NCBI GenBank assembly: GCA_964511875.1
Contig: CAZEHS010000003.1
Location: 1-64,000, forward strand
From: CAZEHS01 sp964511875
GTDB lineage: Bacteria > Bacillota > Clostridia > Peptostreptococcales > Acidaminobacteraceae
Direction of reading: 5' to 3'
Length of the DNA stretch: 64,000 nucleotides
Shown here one piece after another: positions 8,992 through 18,571 of this stretch. The first letter of the stretch is position 1; each line of letters begins with the position of its first letter. The position numbers and the translations under genes were made by a program. A model generated the notes under the pieces. That model had not been told where the DNA came from, did not search any database, and was given only the letters and a program-made list of their open reading frames with translations.

Positions 8992-9005
8992 TGACTACGT
9001 TTTCA
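8992..9005 (-). promoter_or_regulatory. cre site (CcpA catabolite repression)
   Basis: On the minus strand TGAAAACGTAGTCA matches the cre consensus TGNAANCGNWNNCA at every fixed position. It lies 90 bp upstream of the EIIC permease start, pointing to glucose repression of this gene. Confidence 0.7.
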
Positions 9006-9029
9006 CAGGTTCATGGGTTAGGCAAGCAC

Positions 9030-10094
9030 CTATTCCTGACCAATGCCGAATTCATAGCAAATGGTATGCGAATAAGTCACCCCTGCCTCTAACAGGCTGC
9101 AAGCGAATTCGGGATTATTCGGCGCATCCGGCACTTCCTGCGCCTCAAAACAGATGCCCTGATGACGGCAAAATGATTTTCCGCTTGGCACATCAGCCGC
9201 ATCCAGGTAATTGCCCGTATAAACCACCATATGGGGTTGGGAGGTGCCGACTGTCAGCATACGGCCCGATTCCAGATCAAACAGGCTGACGCTGGGAGGG
9301 GCATCCGGTTGATCATGAGAATCCATGAGTCTGAAGGGATGATCAATTCCCCAAGCACACAGGATTTGAGCATCCTCCGAAGAAATGACATCTCCGATGC
9401 GCCGGGGATTCTGCAGATCGAAAACCGACCCCGCTACGGTAGTCCAACCCCCCTTGGGAAGCATCTCATCATCCACTTCGGCATACGCATCCGCAGACAA
9501 GGCCACCCGATGGTCCTCAATTGAAACCGGCCGGGCCGACAGGTTGAAATAACTGTGATTGGTCATGTTCAGATAGGTGTCCTGATCTGAAACACCTACT
9601 ATGGACTGGGTCAGGATGTTTTCATGCTTCATGAGCTTGTATCGGATTTCAACAGCCAGCTTCCCGGGATACCCGCACTCGCCGTCTTCTGATATGAACT
9701 TCAATACAAGAGACAGGTCGTCGCTCTCTTCAACCATGGCTGCATCCATCAGCTTGGTGTGGAAACCGCAGGGGCCGCCATGGAGCGTATTGCCGCCGTT
9801 ATTGCGGGGAAGGTCATAGTGAGAATCCCCGATGACCAGACGCCCGCCGCGGATGCGCCCTGCCGTACGGCCAATCACTGCTCCGATATACGCCGGGTTG
9901 ACACGATAATCCTCCAAGTGATCGTATGACAGGACAACATTACCAGGAACGCCGTCGCGGTCAGGCGTCCAAAGCTCCCGGATAATGCCGCCATAGTTCA
10001 GGATTTTCACAGTGACGCCGGTTTCATTGGTCAGGGTGTATTGGTTCACAGGAAGCCCATTGGGCAGGATTCCGAATTGTTCTACAGCATTCAT
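9030..10094 (-). CDS. galM: aldose 1-epimerase (galactose mutarotase)
   Basis: Interconverts alpha and beta anomers of aldoses, supplying galactokinase with alpha-D-galactose. The 354-residue protein has the mutarotase core: NNGGNTLHGGPCGF with the substrate-binding histidine, MTNHSYFNL with the catalytic histidine, and a C-terminal FEAQEVPDAPN segment. The frame is open to 10133, but the ATG at 10094 is preceded by AGAGGAG at good distance and gives the usual N-terminus. It lies 83 bp downstream of xylB on the same strand, linking the xylose and galactose blocks. Confidence 0.95.
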   Translation of the reverse strand: MNAVEQFGILPNGLPVNQYTLTNETGVTVKILNYGGIIRELWTPDRDGVPGNVVLSYDHLEDYRVNPAYIGAVIGRTAGRIRGGRLVIGDSHYDLPRNNGGNTLHGGPCGFHTKLMDAAMVEESDDLSLVLKFISEDGECGYPGKLAVEIRYKLMKHENILTQSIVGVSDQDTYLNMTNHSYFNLSARPVSIEDHRVALSADAYAEVDDEMLPKGGWTTVAGSVFDLQNPRRIGDVISSEDAQILCAWGIDHPFRLMDSHDQPDAPPSVSLFDLESGRMLTVGTSQPHMVVYTGNYLDAADVPSGKSFCRHQGICFEAQEVPDAPNNPEFACSLLEAGVTYSHTICYEFGIGQE

Positions 10095-10127
10095 CGTTGG
10101 CATCTCCTCTTGTAATAGATGAAAAAG

Positions 10128-10171
10128 AAACACATGGATCGCTTGCTACAGATGAAACGGTCCATGTGTTT
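10128..10171 (-). other. stem-loop between xylB and galM
   Basis: AAACACATGGA (10128-10138) and TCCATGTGTTT (10161-10171) are perfect 11-bp arms around a 22-base loop. On the minus strand the stem is followed by CTTTTTC, so it may act as a weak terminator or attenuator between xylB and galM, or stabilise RNA ends. Confidence 0.5.
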
Positions 10172-10177
10172 TCATGT

Positions 10178-11674
10178 CTAAGCCGTTCTGATGGAAGCAC
10201 TCTTCTCGAACCACTTTTTCAAGTCCCCATAGAGCTCCTGATAGAGGGGGTATAAGCTTCTGTATTTTTCTACGTTGGCTGGTATCGGTTGGACTGTGCC
10301 CATCACCATCACCATCGACCGGCATCCTTCATCGACATCCGTATACCGATTGGCGCCTACTGCCGCCAAGATGGCAGCCCCAAGTGCACCGCCCTGATTG
10401 GTGTTGATTTCCTGGATTTCAAGGGCAAATACATCTGCCAGGATCTGTTTCCACAAAGCGCTTCTTGCTCCGCCCCCGATCACACGTACCTGATTCACGG
10501 GAATCCCCAGATCCATCAGGATTATCAAGGAATCATAGAGGCCGAAGGCAACTCCCTCCAGGACGGCGCGGGTCATGTGCCCTCTTGAGGTGGTCATTGT
10601 CAGACCAACAAAGCATCCCTTCGCATCAGGGTCTGAGTATGGCGTGCGCTCACCCATCAGATAGGGCAGAAACACCAGCTGGTTGCTGCCGGGTTCAACC
10701 TTTTCTGCTTCCTCCAGCAGTGCATCGAAACCGACGGCGGGGTGCACCGTCTCCGCCCACCAGTTTAAGCAGTTTGCCGCAGAAAGCATGACACCCATGG
10801 CGTGATATTTTCCGTTGGCATGGCAGAATTCATGAAGTCTGTTTTCCGGATCCAGGGCATAGGTGGGGTGTGCTGCAAATACCACACCGGATGTCCCCAA
10901 TGTCACAGAGACAATCCCGTCCTCTACCGTTCCGCTGCCTACTGCCCCTGCCGCCTGGTCCCCTGCGCCGCCTACAACCAGAATCTCCCCTGTAAGGCCG
11001 AGCTCTGACTTCACGGATTCCGAGACCATCCCTGTCACCTCATAGGATTCAACCAATTTTGGGAGCTGATCCACGCGGATGCCCAGAAAGTCCAGGACCG
11101 GTTGGGACCACCCCCTGTTCTTCACATCCAGCAGGAGCATCCCGGAGGCATCGGATACATCCGTCGCATAGTCCCCCGTAAGCATCAGCCGGATATAGTC
11201 CTTGGGCAGCATGATATGCGCTATCTTTGAAAAGACATCGGGCAGATTCTTTTTCACCCACAGGATCTTAGGTGCGGTGAATCCTGTCAGCGCCTTATTC
11301 CCGGTATACTCGCTCAGCTTTTCCTGCCCGAAAAAAGCTGTGATCTCTTCACATTCAGCCTGGGTCCTCTGGTCGCACCATAGGATCGCGGGCGTCAGCA
11401 CCTGATTTTGGGAACCCAACGCGACCAATCCATGCATCTGACCGCTGAAGCCGATTGCTCTCACGCCGTCCTTCGGAATATCCAGTTTCCGGATCAGTTC
11501 TTTTATGCCTTCGACTGTCCGGCTCCACCAATCGTCAGGATTTTGCTGTGCCCATTTATCTTTAGGAAAATCAACCGGATACTCCTTGGTCACATCTCCT
11601 AAAATTTGATTCTGATCATCGATTGCAAGTATTTTAACGCTGGATGTGCCTAAATCAATCCCCAAGTAGACCAT
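10178..11674 (-). CDS. xylB: xylulokinase
   Basis: FGGY-family kinase converting D-xylulose to xylulose 5-phosphate, feeding the pentose phosphate pathway. The 498 residues start with YLGIDLGTSSVKI (ATP/phosphate loop), contain GFSGQMHGLV near residue 80 with the usual substrate-site residues, and carry the C-terminal RVIGGGARSALW motif. A GGAGGG ribosome binding site precedes the ATG. It directly follows the ROK regulator gene (30-bp gap) and xylA in the same direction. Confidence 0.96.
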   Translation of the reverse strand: MVYLGIDLGTSSVKILAIDDQNQILGDVTKEYPVDFPKDKWAQQNPDDWWSRTVEGIKELIRKLDIPKDGVRAIGFSGQMHGLVALGSQNQVLTPAILWCDQRTQAECEEITAFFGQEKLSEYTGNKALTGFTAPKILWVKKNLPDVFSKIAHIMLPKDYIRLMLTGDYATDVSDASGMLLLDVKNRGWSQPVLDFLGIRVDQLPKLVESYEVTGMVSESVKSELGLTGEILVVGGAGDQAAGAVGSGTVEDGIVSVTLGTSGVVFAAHPTYALDPENRLHEFCHANGKYHAMGVMLSAANCLNWWAETVHPAVGFDALLEEAEKVEPGSNQLVFLPYLMGERTPYSDPDAKGCFVGLTMTTSRGHMTRAVLEGVAFGLYDSLIILMDLGIPVNQVRVIGGGARSALWKQILADVFALEIQEINTNQGGALGAAILAAVGANRYTDVDEGCRSMVMVMGTVQPIPANVEKYRSLYPLYQELYGDLKKWFEKSASIRTA

Positions 11675-11704
11675 GCATGCCCTCCATCGCGAGCCTTGCC
11701 GGTG

Positions 11705-12883
11705 TCAAAGGATACTTCTTGAACCATTGAACAGCTCTTCAAAAGGTAAGAGAGCTGCTCCGATCAAAGATCCCTGATCCTTCAAATCCGAAAAGATCAC
11801 TTTCGTCCCTTCGTATTCGACAAAGCTGCTCTTCATGTGATTCGAACGGTTGATGAGCGTCAGCATTTTTTCGCTGTATTTCCCCAGCTCTCCGCCGATG
11901 ATGACAAATTCAGGATTCAATCCTAAAATGATGTTCTCGATTCCGACAAAAAGGCTGTCGATATACTTTTCGATGGCGTTCTGAACCTCCGGTGCATTGA
12001 AGCTCTCCTCTGCGAAAACCTGCGCCAGTGAAGTCACTTTACGCCCCGTGAATTCCTCATAGTATTTGAACAGCGCTCTTTTGGATGCGATCAGCTCCCA
12101 GCATCCGGTCCGGCCGCAATTACAGAGGGCGGGCTCACTGGAAACCCGCATATGCCCAAACTCACCGGCTTTTTTCTTCGAACTCTTATAGATATGCTGA
12201 TCAATGATGATTCCCGCACCGACACCATCCGTGATTGAAACGCAGACGACATTGCGCATGTCTGCGATCTTTCCCATCTCGATCTCGGCATATGCGGCCA
12301 CATTCGCCTCATTTTCGATGAAAATCTTCAGGTTCAGGCGCTTTTGAAACCCGCTGAAATCATAATCCTTCACGCCGATGTTCGGCGCGTATTCCAGAAC
12401 CAGACGATCTTCATCCACCAGTCCGGGCAGCGAGATCCCCACACCTGAAACGTCTTTCTTATCGATATGCTGCGCTTCCAGCATGGCATCGATCTCTATT
12501 TCTATACGGTCCAGCACATCTGGAAACAGATCGCCTTTTTCGGATGTGAAGGATGATTCCATGATTTTTTTGCTGTTGAGATTGGTCAGCAGCAAGTCGA
12601 CTTTATCGGGAGATATATTCACGCCGACAGAATAGCGCGCATTTTCGACGAATTTGAGGATCATGGGTTTTCTGCCTCCGGTGGAGTCTCCTACCCCGGC
12701 CGCTTCCACTAGTCCTTCTTCAATGAATTGATTGGTGTTCGTTGTGATTGTCGGAATACTGAGTTTGAGCATCTCCGCCAGATCCAGCTTCGTGATTTCG
12801 CCGGATTGCCTGATCAGTTTCAAGATGTTCGCACGGTTCATCTCTTTGATCTGATCCTGCGTCAAGGTTGCTATTTTAGCCAT
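11705..12883 (-). CDS. xylR: ROK-family transcriptional repressor (XylR-type)
   Basis: A 392-residue ROK repressor: an N-terminal winged helix (NRANILKLIRQSGEITKLDLAE, shown in part) and a sugar-kinase-like effector domain with the zinc-binding pattern CNCGRTGCWE near residue 255. It sits between xylA and xylB, the classic position of the xylose repressor in Firmicutes, so I infer that it represses the xyl genes and responds to xylose. The ribosome binding site is AAGGAG. Its operator is not proven; the 53-bp palindrome at the xylF promoter is the best candidate. Confidence 0.88.
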   Translation of the reverse strand: MAKIATLTQDQIKEMNRANILKLIRQSGEITKLDLAEMLKLSIPTITTNTNQFIEEGLVEAAGVGDSTGGRKPMILKFVENARYSVGVNISPDKVDLLLTNLNSKKIMESSFTSEKGDLFPDVLDRIEIEIDAMLEAQHIDKKDVSGVGISLPGLVDEDRLVLEYAPNIGVKDYDFSGFQKRLNLKIFIENEANVAAYAEIEMGKIADMRNVVCVSITDGVGAGIIIDQHIYKSSKKKAGEFGHMRVSSEPALCNCGRTGCWELIASKRALFKYYEEFTGRKVTSLAQVFAEESFNAPEVQNAIEKYIDSLFVGIENIILGLNPEFVIIGGELGKYSEKMLTLINRSNHMKSSFVEYEGTKVIFSDLKDQGSLIGAALLPFEELFNGSRSIL

Positions 12884-12980
12884 GATTCAAGCTCCTTCCC
12901 AGCGGATTCAATCCTCAGGTCAAACTCCCGCTTACAAACCTATTTTACAATACGCGGAGACTTTTGTTCGAATTAATTCT

Positions 12981-14297
12981 TCATGCCTTATAAATGGTTC
13001 GATTCACGATATCCTCAAGCATTTCCTGGCGACCTGACTGGACCGCAATTTTGTCGTGGCTCAGCGCATAGGCAGCAAGCTCATCAAAGTCTGTGTCATT
13101 GTCCACGATTTTCTTCCCGATGCCGCTTGAATAGCTTGCATACCGGTTTTCAACGAATTGATCCAGGACACCCTCCGATAACAGCCGGTCCGCTGCCAGC
13201 AAGCCTTTGGCAAAGGTATCCATTCCGGCGATGTACGCAATGAATAGGTCGTCTGCCTGGAATGAGCCCCGTCTGACCTTTGCATCGAAGTTCAGCCCCC
13301 CTGGGGCGATGCCGCCGTTTTTCAGCACTTCCACCATGCACAGGGTAGCGTCATAAATATTGGTGGGAAACTGATCGGTATCCCATCCCAAAAGCATATC
13401 ACCCTGATTGGCATCGATACTGCCCAGTACGCCATTGATCCTAGATACCGCCAATTCATGCTGGAAGGTGTGCCCGGCCAGGGTAGCATGATTCGCTTCG
13501 ATGTTCATTTTGAAATCATTGATCAGATCATACTTCCGGAGAAATCCGAGAACCGTCATGGCATCGAAGTCATACTGGTGTTTTGTGGGCTCCTTTGGCT
13601 TCGGTTCGATCAGGAACTGCCCTTCAAAACCGATCTTTCGGGCATAGTCCTTGGCCATCCTTAAGAAACGGGCGAAATTATCGTTTTCCAGTGCCATGTC
13701 GGTATTGAGAAGTGTCTCGTACCCTTCACGGCCACCCCAGAAAACGTAATTCTCGCCCCTCAGCCGATGGGTGATCTCCAGTGCTTTTTTCACCTGAGCC
13801 GCAGCGAACGCGAACACGTCCGCATTGGGCGAAGTAGATGCGCCGTGCATGAACCGCGGATGGCTGAACGCATTGGTGGTTCCCCAGAGGCATTTGATGC
13901 CGGTTTCTTTCATTTTTTCTTCGATGACCCCGACGATCACATCCAGGTTATCCAGCTTCTCCTGAAGGGAATTCCCCTCTGGGGCTACATCCAGATCGTG
14001 GAAGCAGAAAAATCCGATACCCAGCTTCGTCATGAATTCGAACGCCGCTTCAACCCGTGCCTTGGATAATTCCATGCCTGTCAATCCGTTATAGGGCCGT
14101 TCCATGGTCGGCTGACCGAAGGGGTCTGAGCCCTCCCCTGTGAAGGTATGCCAGTAGCTGGCCGCGAACCGCAGATGATCCTTCATTTTCTTCCCTGCGA
14201 CAACCCGCTCCCCGTCATAGTATTTGAAAGCAAGGGGATTGTTCGAATCGATCCCTTCAAATTGGATCCTGCTGATTCCTGCGAAATGTTCTTTCAT
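12981..14297 (-). CDS. xylA: xylose isomerase
   Basis: Isomerises D-xylose to D-xylulose with divalent metals. The 438 residues include the signature segments VFWGGREGYETLLNTD near residue 185 and EPKPKEPTKHQYDFD near 230, plus an N-terminal FAASYWHTF with the catalytic histidine region. The frame opens at 14321, but the ATG at 14297 has GGAGGG seven bases upstream and gives the usual N-terminus (MKEHFAGI). It lies 20 bp after xylH and upstream of xylR, all on one strand. Confidence 0.97.
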   Translation of the reverse strand: MKEHFAGISRIQFEGIDSNNPLAFKYYDGERVVAGKKMKDHLRFAASYWHTFTGEGSDPFGQPTMERPYNGLTGMELSKARVEAAFEFMTKLGIGFFCFHDLDVAPEGNSLQEKLDNLDVIVGVIEEKMKETGIKCLWGTTNAFSHPRFMHGASTSPNADVFAFAAAQVKKALEITHRLRGENYVFWGGREGYETLLNTDMALENDNFARFLRMAKDYARKIGFEGQFLIEPKPKEPTKHQYDFDAMTVLGFLRKYDLINDFKMNIEANHATLAGHTFQHELAVSRINGVLGSIDANQGDMLLGWDTDQFPTNIYDATLCMVEVLKNGGIAPGGLNFDAKVRRGSFQADDLFIAYIAGMDTFAKGLLAADRLLSEGVLDQFVENRYASYSSGIGKKIVDNDTDFDELAAYALSHDKIAVQSGRQEMLEDIVNRTIYKA

Positions 14298-14317
14298 GAT
14301 TGAGTCCCTCCATTTTT

Positions 14318-15493
14318 TCATTTTGATTTTGATTTCGACTTGGAATAAACATCAAATGCCACAGCCAGAAGCAGTACGAAGCCTTTAACGATCTTTTGCC
14401 AAAATACGCTGATTCCCATGATGGACATGCCGTTGTTGAGGATTCCCATGATGAAGCCGCCGATGATCGCGCCGATTACCGTTCCGATGCCGCCGGATGC
14501 AGACGCCCCGCCGATAAAACACGCCGCGATCGCATCCAGCTCAAATCCCTGCCCGGCCACGGGGGAAGCGGAATTCAACCGGCCTGCGAACACGATTCCG
14601 GCAACTGCAGCCATCAGCCCCATATTGGCATACACCCAGAACAGGACTTTCTTCGTTTTGACCCCCGATAGCTCGGCCGTCTTGGCATTGCCGCCCATGG
14701 CATAGATGTGCCGGCCTACCACCGTTTTATTCGTGATGAATGAGTAGATCAGGATGAGGATAGTCAGGATGATCACGATATAGGGCAGGCCTTCCGCCAG
14801 GGCCAGCCAATAGGCGAATGTGTTGATGAACGAAAAGAACACGGATTCCTGAAGTATGAAGGTTCTGAAAGATGGAACCTGGAACTTGTATTTGATCTTG
14901 TTCTTCCGATCGATGTAACGTGCCGTAACATAAATGATCGAGCAGAAAAAACCAATGACTATGGTTGTCAGATGGAGACTGCTCTGAGCGCCGCCGATGA
15001 AATCCGGAATCGAGCCTGATGCGATGGTGATATATAGATCCGGCAGGGCGATTGTCTCTCCGTTAAGGATCAAGTCGCTGATTCCTCTGAAAATCAGCAT
15101 GCCCGCCAAGGTGACGATGAACGAGGGAATCTTTCCGTAAGCAATCCAGTAGCCCTGCCACATTCCTGCCATCACACCGATAATCAGGGACAGGATGATG
15201 GAGACCGCAACCGGAAACCCCATGGAAACGCTGAATACCGCAGACGTGGCGCCAATCAATGCGACAATCGAGCCGACAGAAAGGTCAATATGGCCTCCCG
15301 ATAAGATACAGAGCATCATGCCTATGGCCAGAATCAGAATATAACTGTTCTGCTGGATCAGCCGATGCACATTGATCGGCTTGAGCAGTATGCCATCAGT
15401 CAGAATCTGAAACAGGATCATGATCACGATCAGAGCTACCAGCATGGCGTACTGCCGCATATTGCGTTTGATGATTTGTTTTATACTATCCAC
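14318..15493 (-). CDS. xylH: xylose ABC transporter permease
   Basis: Membrane subunit of the xylose importer, BPD_transp_2 (RbsC/XylH) family. The 391 residues hold about ten hydrophobic segments; characteristic segments are GGHIDLSVGSIVAL near residue 65 and GNAKTAELSGVKTKK near 265. The frame starts with a TTG at 15514 overlapping xylG, but the GTG at 15493 with AGGAGGG ahead is the better start (MDSIKQIIKRN). Cotranscribed with xylF, xylG and xylA. Confidence 0.94.
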   Translation of the reverse strand: MDSIKQIIKRNMRQYAMLVALIVIMILFQILTDGILLKPINVHRLIQQNSYILILAIGMMLCILSGGHIDLSVGSIVALIGATSAVFSVSMGFPVAVSIILSLIIGVMAGMWQGYWIAYGKIPSFIVTLAGMLIFRGISDLILNGETIALPDLYITIASGSIPDFIGGAQSSLHLTTIVIGFFCSIIYVTARYIDRKNKIKYKFQVPSFRTFILQESVFFSFINTFAYWLALAEGLPYIVIILTILILIYSFITNKTVVGRHIYAMGGNAKTAELSGVKTKKVLFWVYANMGLMAAVAGIVFAGRLNSASPVAGQGFELDAIAACFIGGASASGGIGTVIGAIIGGFIMGILNNGMSIMGISVFWQKIVKGFVLLLAVAFDVYSKSKSKSK

Positions 15494-15510
15494 CCTATCA
15501 CCCTCCTGAT

Positions 15511-17070
15511 TCAATGTGTACCGCTCTCGGATTCCTTGCGGTTCGTGCTCTGAATGATGCAGCGCATGATGCTTTCCTGACAGGCCTCCCGGATCGGCAG
15601 TTCTCCTACGAACTCGCCCTCATTCATGACATAGATCCGGTCACAGATCCCGAGAAGCTCCGGCAGCTCTGATGAAATGACCACCACACACTTGCCTTGG
15701 TCTGCCAATTCGTTAATGATGGTATAGATTTCATATTTTGCGCCCACATCGATGCCCCGAGTCGGTTCGTCCAGGAACAGGACATCCGGTTCCGAAAAAA
15801 GCCATTTTGCGATGATGACCTTTTGCTGATTCCCCCCGGACAGGTCTCCGGTGCTTTGGTAGATATCCGAGGATTTGATCCGCAGCTTGTCCCGGTAGCG
15901 TTCAGCGATATGGATCTCCTCATTGATGTTCACAACCCCGTACCGACTGATTTCTTTGAGATTCACCAGTGTGATGTTTCGCCGTATATCATCCAGAAGA
16001 ACCAGTCCGGCGCTTTTCCGGTCCTCAGTCAGGTAGGCGAGCCCCGCTTCGATGGCCTGATTCACAGTGGCCAGGTGCAGATGCTTGCCGTCTTTTATGA
16101 TGTCGCCTTGGATGTTCTTCCCGTATGCATGCCCGAAAATGCTCATGGCCAGTTCGGTTCGACCCGATCCCATGAGCCCGGCAATACCGACGACTTCGCC
16201 TTTCCGGACATTGAAGCTGACATTTCGGATCTTGACCCGGCTTTCATCCAGCGGGTCATGGACCAACCAGTTCTTGACCTCGAAGGCGACTTCCCCGATG
16301 TTAGGAGTCCGTTTAGGGTACCGGTCCAGCAGTTCTCTCCCGACCATGCCTTTGATGATGCGGGTCTCTGAAATCTCATCCTGCCCCTTGATCAGGGTCT
16401 CGATGGTGGAGCCGTCCCGAATGACCGTGATTTCATCTGCTATTTTTGTAACCTCGTTCAATTTGTGCGAGATGATGATGCAGGTGATACCCTGCTGTTC
16501 ATTGAGCTCCTGCAGCAGATTCAAGAGGCTGTCAGAATCCTCGTCGTTCAATGCGGCAGTCGGTTCATCCAGAATCAGCAGCTTCACATCCTTGGACAGG
16601 GCCTTTGCGATTTCAACCAGCTGCTGATGACCCACTCCAATATCGTTGATGAGTGCCGTGTGATCGATGTTCAGCCCCACCCGCTTCATGAGCAGCTTGG
16701 CCTTCTCATGGGTTTCCTGCCAATCGATCACACCGCCACTTTGCCTCTCGTTTCCGAGAAAGATGTTTTCAGATATAGTCAGATACGGGCTGAGGGCCAA
16801 CTCCTGGTGGATGATCACAATACCCAGCTTCTCGCTCTCACGGATATCCTTGAACTGGCACACCTTGCCTTCATAGACGATATCCCCGGAATAGGTCCCC
16901 GATGGATAAATGCCGCTCAGCACCTTCATCAGGGTCGATTTGCCCGCGCCGTTCTCTCCAACGATTGCATGGATCTGCCCAGCGGCCACTTTCAGATTCA
17001 CCTGGTTCAAGGCTTTGACCCCGGGAAACTCCTTCGTTATATTTCTCATTTCAAGAATGTTTGTCGCCAT
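15511..17070 (-). CDS. xylG: xylose ABC transporter ATP-binding protein
   Basis: A 519-residue double ABC ATPase powering sugar import. The first half has an intact Walker A (GENGAGKST), a signature region (GVGHQQLVEIAKAL) and Walker B (LLILDEPTAAL). The second half has a degenerate Walker A (GLMGSGRTEL) but a canonical LSGGNQQK signature and LFLDEPTRGID, the usual asymmetry of the RbsA/XylG family. The ATG at 17070 (AAGGAG upstream) is preferred over the open frame to 17130. It sits between xylF and xylH. Confidence 0.95.
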   Translation of the reverse strand: MATNILEMRNITKEFPGVKALNQVNLKVAAGQIHAIVGENGAGKSTLMKVLSGIYPSGTYSGDIVYEGKVCQFKDIRESEKLGIVIIHQELALSPYLTISENIFLGNERQSGGVIDWQETHEKAKLLMKRVGLNIDHTALINDIGVGHQQLVEIAKALSKDVKLLILDEPTAALNDEDSDSLLNLLQELNEQQGITCIIISHKLNEVTKIADEITVIRDGSTIETLIKGQDEISETRIIKGMVGRELLDRYPKRTPNIGEVAFEVKNWLVHDPLDESRVKIRNVSFNVRKGEVVGIAGLMGSGRTELAMSIFGHAYGKNIQGDIIKDGKHLHLATVNQAIEAGLAYLTEDRKSAGLVLLDDIRRNITLVNLKEISRYGVVNINEEIHIAERYRDKLRIKSSDIYQSTGDLSGGNQQKVIIAKWLFSEPDVLFLDEPTRGIDVGAKYEIYTIINELADQGKCVVVISSELPELLGICDRIYVMNEGEFVGELPIREACQESIMRCIIQSTNRKESESGTH

Positions 17071-17209
17071 ATCCCGTGCTCCTTTTTGCTTACACCCTGT
17101 CATCTGCAACCCACCTGATCTCACTGACACATGTCTTTTAAAAAAGTGGGGGCATGGACACCCTTCCGGATCGCCATACCCCGCACTCTAACAGATGAGT
17201 TCAGACCAA

Positions 17210-18277
17210 TTACTTCAGTTGATCCTCGGTGTAATAGCCCGTGTCCACCAATAGCGCCTTGTAATTTGCCTTATCGGCAAACACAGGGACACAGAGGAAG
17301 GATGGAACGATTTTTACGCCGTTGTCATAGGTCTTAGTATCGTTGACGGGTACTTCCGTGCCCGCCATGATTGCTGAAACCATCGCCACCACCTGGTCAG
17401 CCAGAGTTCTGGTATCTTTGAAGATCGACATGGATTGTTCTCCGGCAATCAGCATCTTGACGTTGGTCACATCGCAGTCCTGACCGGTCAATACAGGGAA
17501 GGGCTTGTCTGCAGATCCGTAGCCGGCAGCTTTCAAGGAAGCAACAATACCCTGAGCCAGACTGTCATTGGGGGATAAGACCAGATCAACTTTCTTGTCC
17601 GCATAATTCGCAGTCAGGAGGTTGTCCATTCTTGCCTGGGCGCCTTCAGACTTCCAACCCTGGATGGCGATCTGCTCCATTTTCAGCTGACCGGAATTAA
17701 CGACGAGCTGACCTTTATCAATGTAAGGCTGCAGAACATCCATAGCGCCTTTGTTGAAGAAGAAGGCATTGTTATCGTCAGGGGAACCGCCAAAAGCTTC
17801 CATATTGAAAGGTCCCTTTCCGGTATCCAGTGAAAGCGTTTTCACAATGTACTCGCCCTGAATCTTTCCAACGAGATAATTATCGAAGGTCGCATAGAAA
17901 TCAACATTGGCGGAATCCCGGATCAATCGGTCATATGCAATGACCTTGATGCCTTCTTTCGCGGCGGATTCCAGAACACCTTTCAGGGCCGTTCCGTCGA
18001 TTGACGCGATGACGATCACTTTACAGCCTTTTGTGATCATGTTCTCAATTTGAGTGACCTGCTGCTCCACCTGGTTATCCGCATACTCCAGAACCACCTG
18101 GTAGCCTGCCGCTTCAAGCTTGCTCTTCATATTACCGCCGTCCTGATTCCAGCGCTGCAGTGATTTCGTAGGCATCGCCACACCTACAAGATTGCTCTCC
18201 TTTTTTGCACATCCAACGGAAGCGAACAGTGAAACTATCATTACGGATACCAACAACCACGACATAAGTCTTTTCAT
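17210..18277 (-). CDS. xylF: D-xylose ABC transporter substrate-binding lipoprotein
   Basis: Captures extracellular xylose for XylGH. The 355-residue precursor has a lipoprotein signal peptide ending in the lipobox ASVGC (Cys23), then a type I periplasmic-binding fold: ATP-independent sugar-binding segments such as VIASIDGTALKGVL near residue 95 and VLTGQDCDVTNVKML near 275, typical of XylF. It is the first gene of the xyl operon, with a consensus promoter and a very large palindrome 170-240 bp upstream, leaving a leader of about 160 nt. Confidence 0.95.
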   Translation of the reverse strand: MKRLMSWLLVSVMIVSLFASVGCAKKESNLVGVAMPTKSLQRWNQDGGNMKSKLEAAGYQVVLEYADNQVEQQVTQIENMITKGCKVIVIASIDGTALKGVLESAAKEGIKVIAYDRLIRDSANVDFYATFDNYLVGKIQGEYIVKTLSLDTGKGPFNMEAFGGSPDDNNAFFFNKGAMDVLQPYIDKGQLVVNSGQLKMEQIAIQGWKSEGAQARMDNLLTANYADKKVDLVLSPNDSLAQGIVASLKAAGYGSADKPFPVLTGQDCDVTNVKMLIAGEQSMSIFKDTRTLADQVVAMVSAIMAGTEVPVNDTKTYDNGVKIVPSFLCVPVFADKANYKALLVDTGYYTEDQLK

Positions 18278-18444
18278 TCAATTACCCCCATGATTTTTCT
18301 GATTTTTAATTGAATTCGATTGAACCATGCACTCAGAAAGGCCTTTGCAATGAATCCGTATTCCGATGATTGTTGTGGTTCGCCACCGCCTTTCAACGTT
18401 AAGCAATTCGACTGAATATTTAAACAAGTCCGCTGCTTGAAGTC

Positions 18445-18473
18445 ATTATATATCGCTTTCGAATCTTTTTCAA
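18445..18473 (-). promoter_or_regulatory. sigma-A promoter of the xyl operon
   Basis: On the minus strand TTGAAA (18473-18468), exactly 17 bp, then TATAAT (18450-18445). The -35 box lies inside the downstream arm of the 53-bp palindrome. Confidence 0.85.
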
Positions 18474-18514
18474 CCCGTTTTAAAAACTATTTTTAAAACG
18501 GGTTGAAAAAGATT
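18462..18514. repeat. 53-bp perfect palindrome over the xylF -35 region
   Basis: Arms of 25 bp (18462-18486 and 18490-18514) are exactly complementary around a 3-base centre CTA (18487-18489 region). The core reads CAACCCGTTTTAAAA and its complement. It has no T-run and lies within the promoter, so it looks like an operator or cruciform, not a terminator. Confidence 0.9.
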
Positions 18515-18544
18515 TTCCGTCACGGAACCTGCTTAAGACACATT

Positions 18545-18571
18545 AAAAAAACCCAGCATTTTTCTGCTGAG
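18545..18571 (-). terminator. terminator of the UPF0182/phospho-signalling operon
   Basis: On the minus strand CTCAGCA-GAAAAA-TGCTGGG followed by seven T residues, about 40 nt after the last gene of the operon. Confidence 0.85.

Noticed and set aside
12884..12980. cre-like TGTAAGCGGGAGTT before the ROK gene
   Set aside because: The 3' half lacks the required CA and A/T position, so it is not a good match.
18278..18440. Riboswitch in the xylF leader
   Set aside because: The leader is about 160 nt, but I found no conserved aptamer motif; only weak small stems are visible.
18462..18514. Palindrome as terminator of the upstream operon
   Set aside because: A proper terminator with T7 lies at 18545-18571; the palindrome has no T-run and contains the xylF -35 box.
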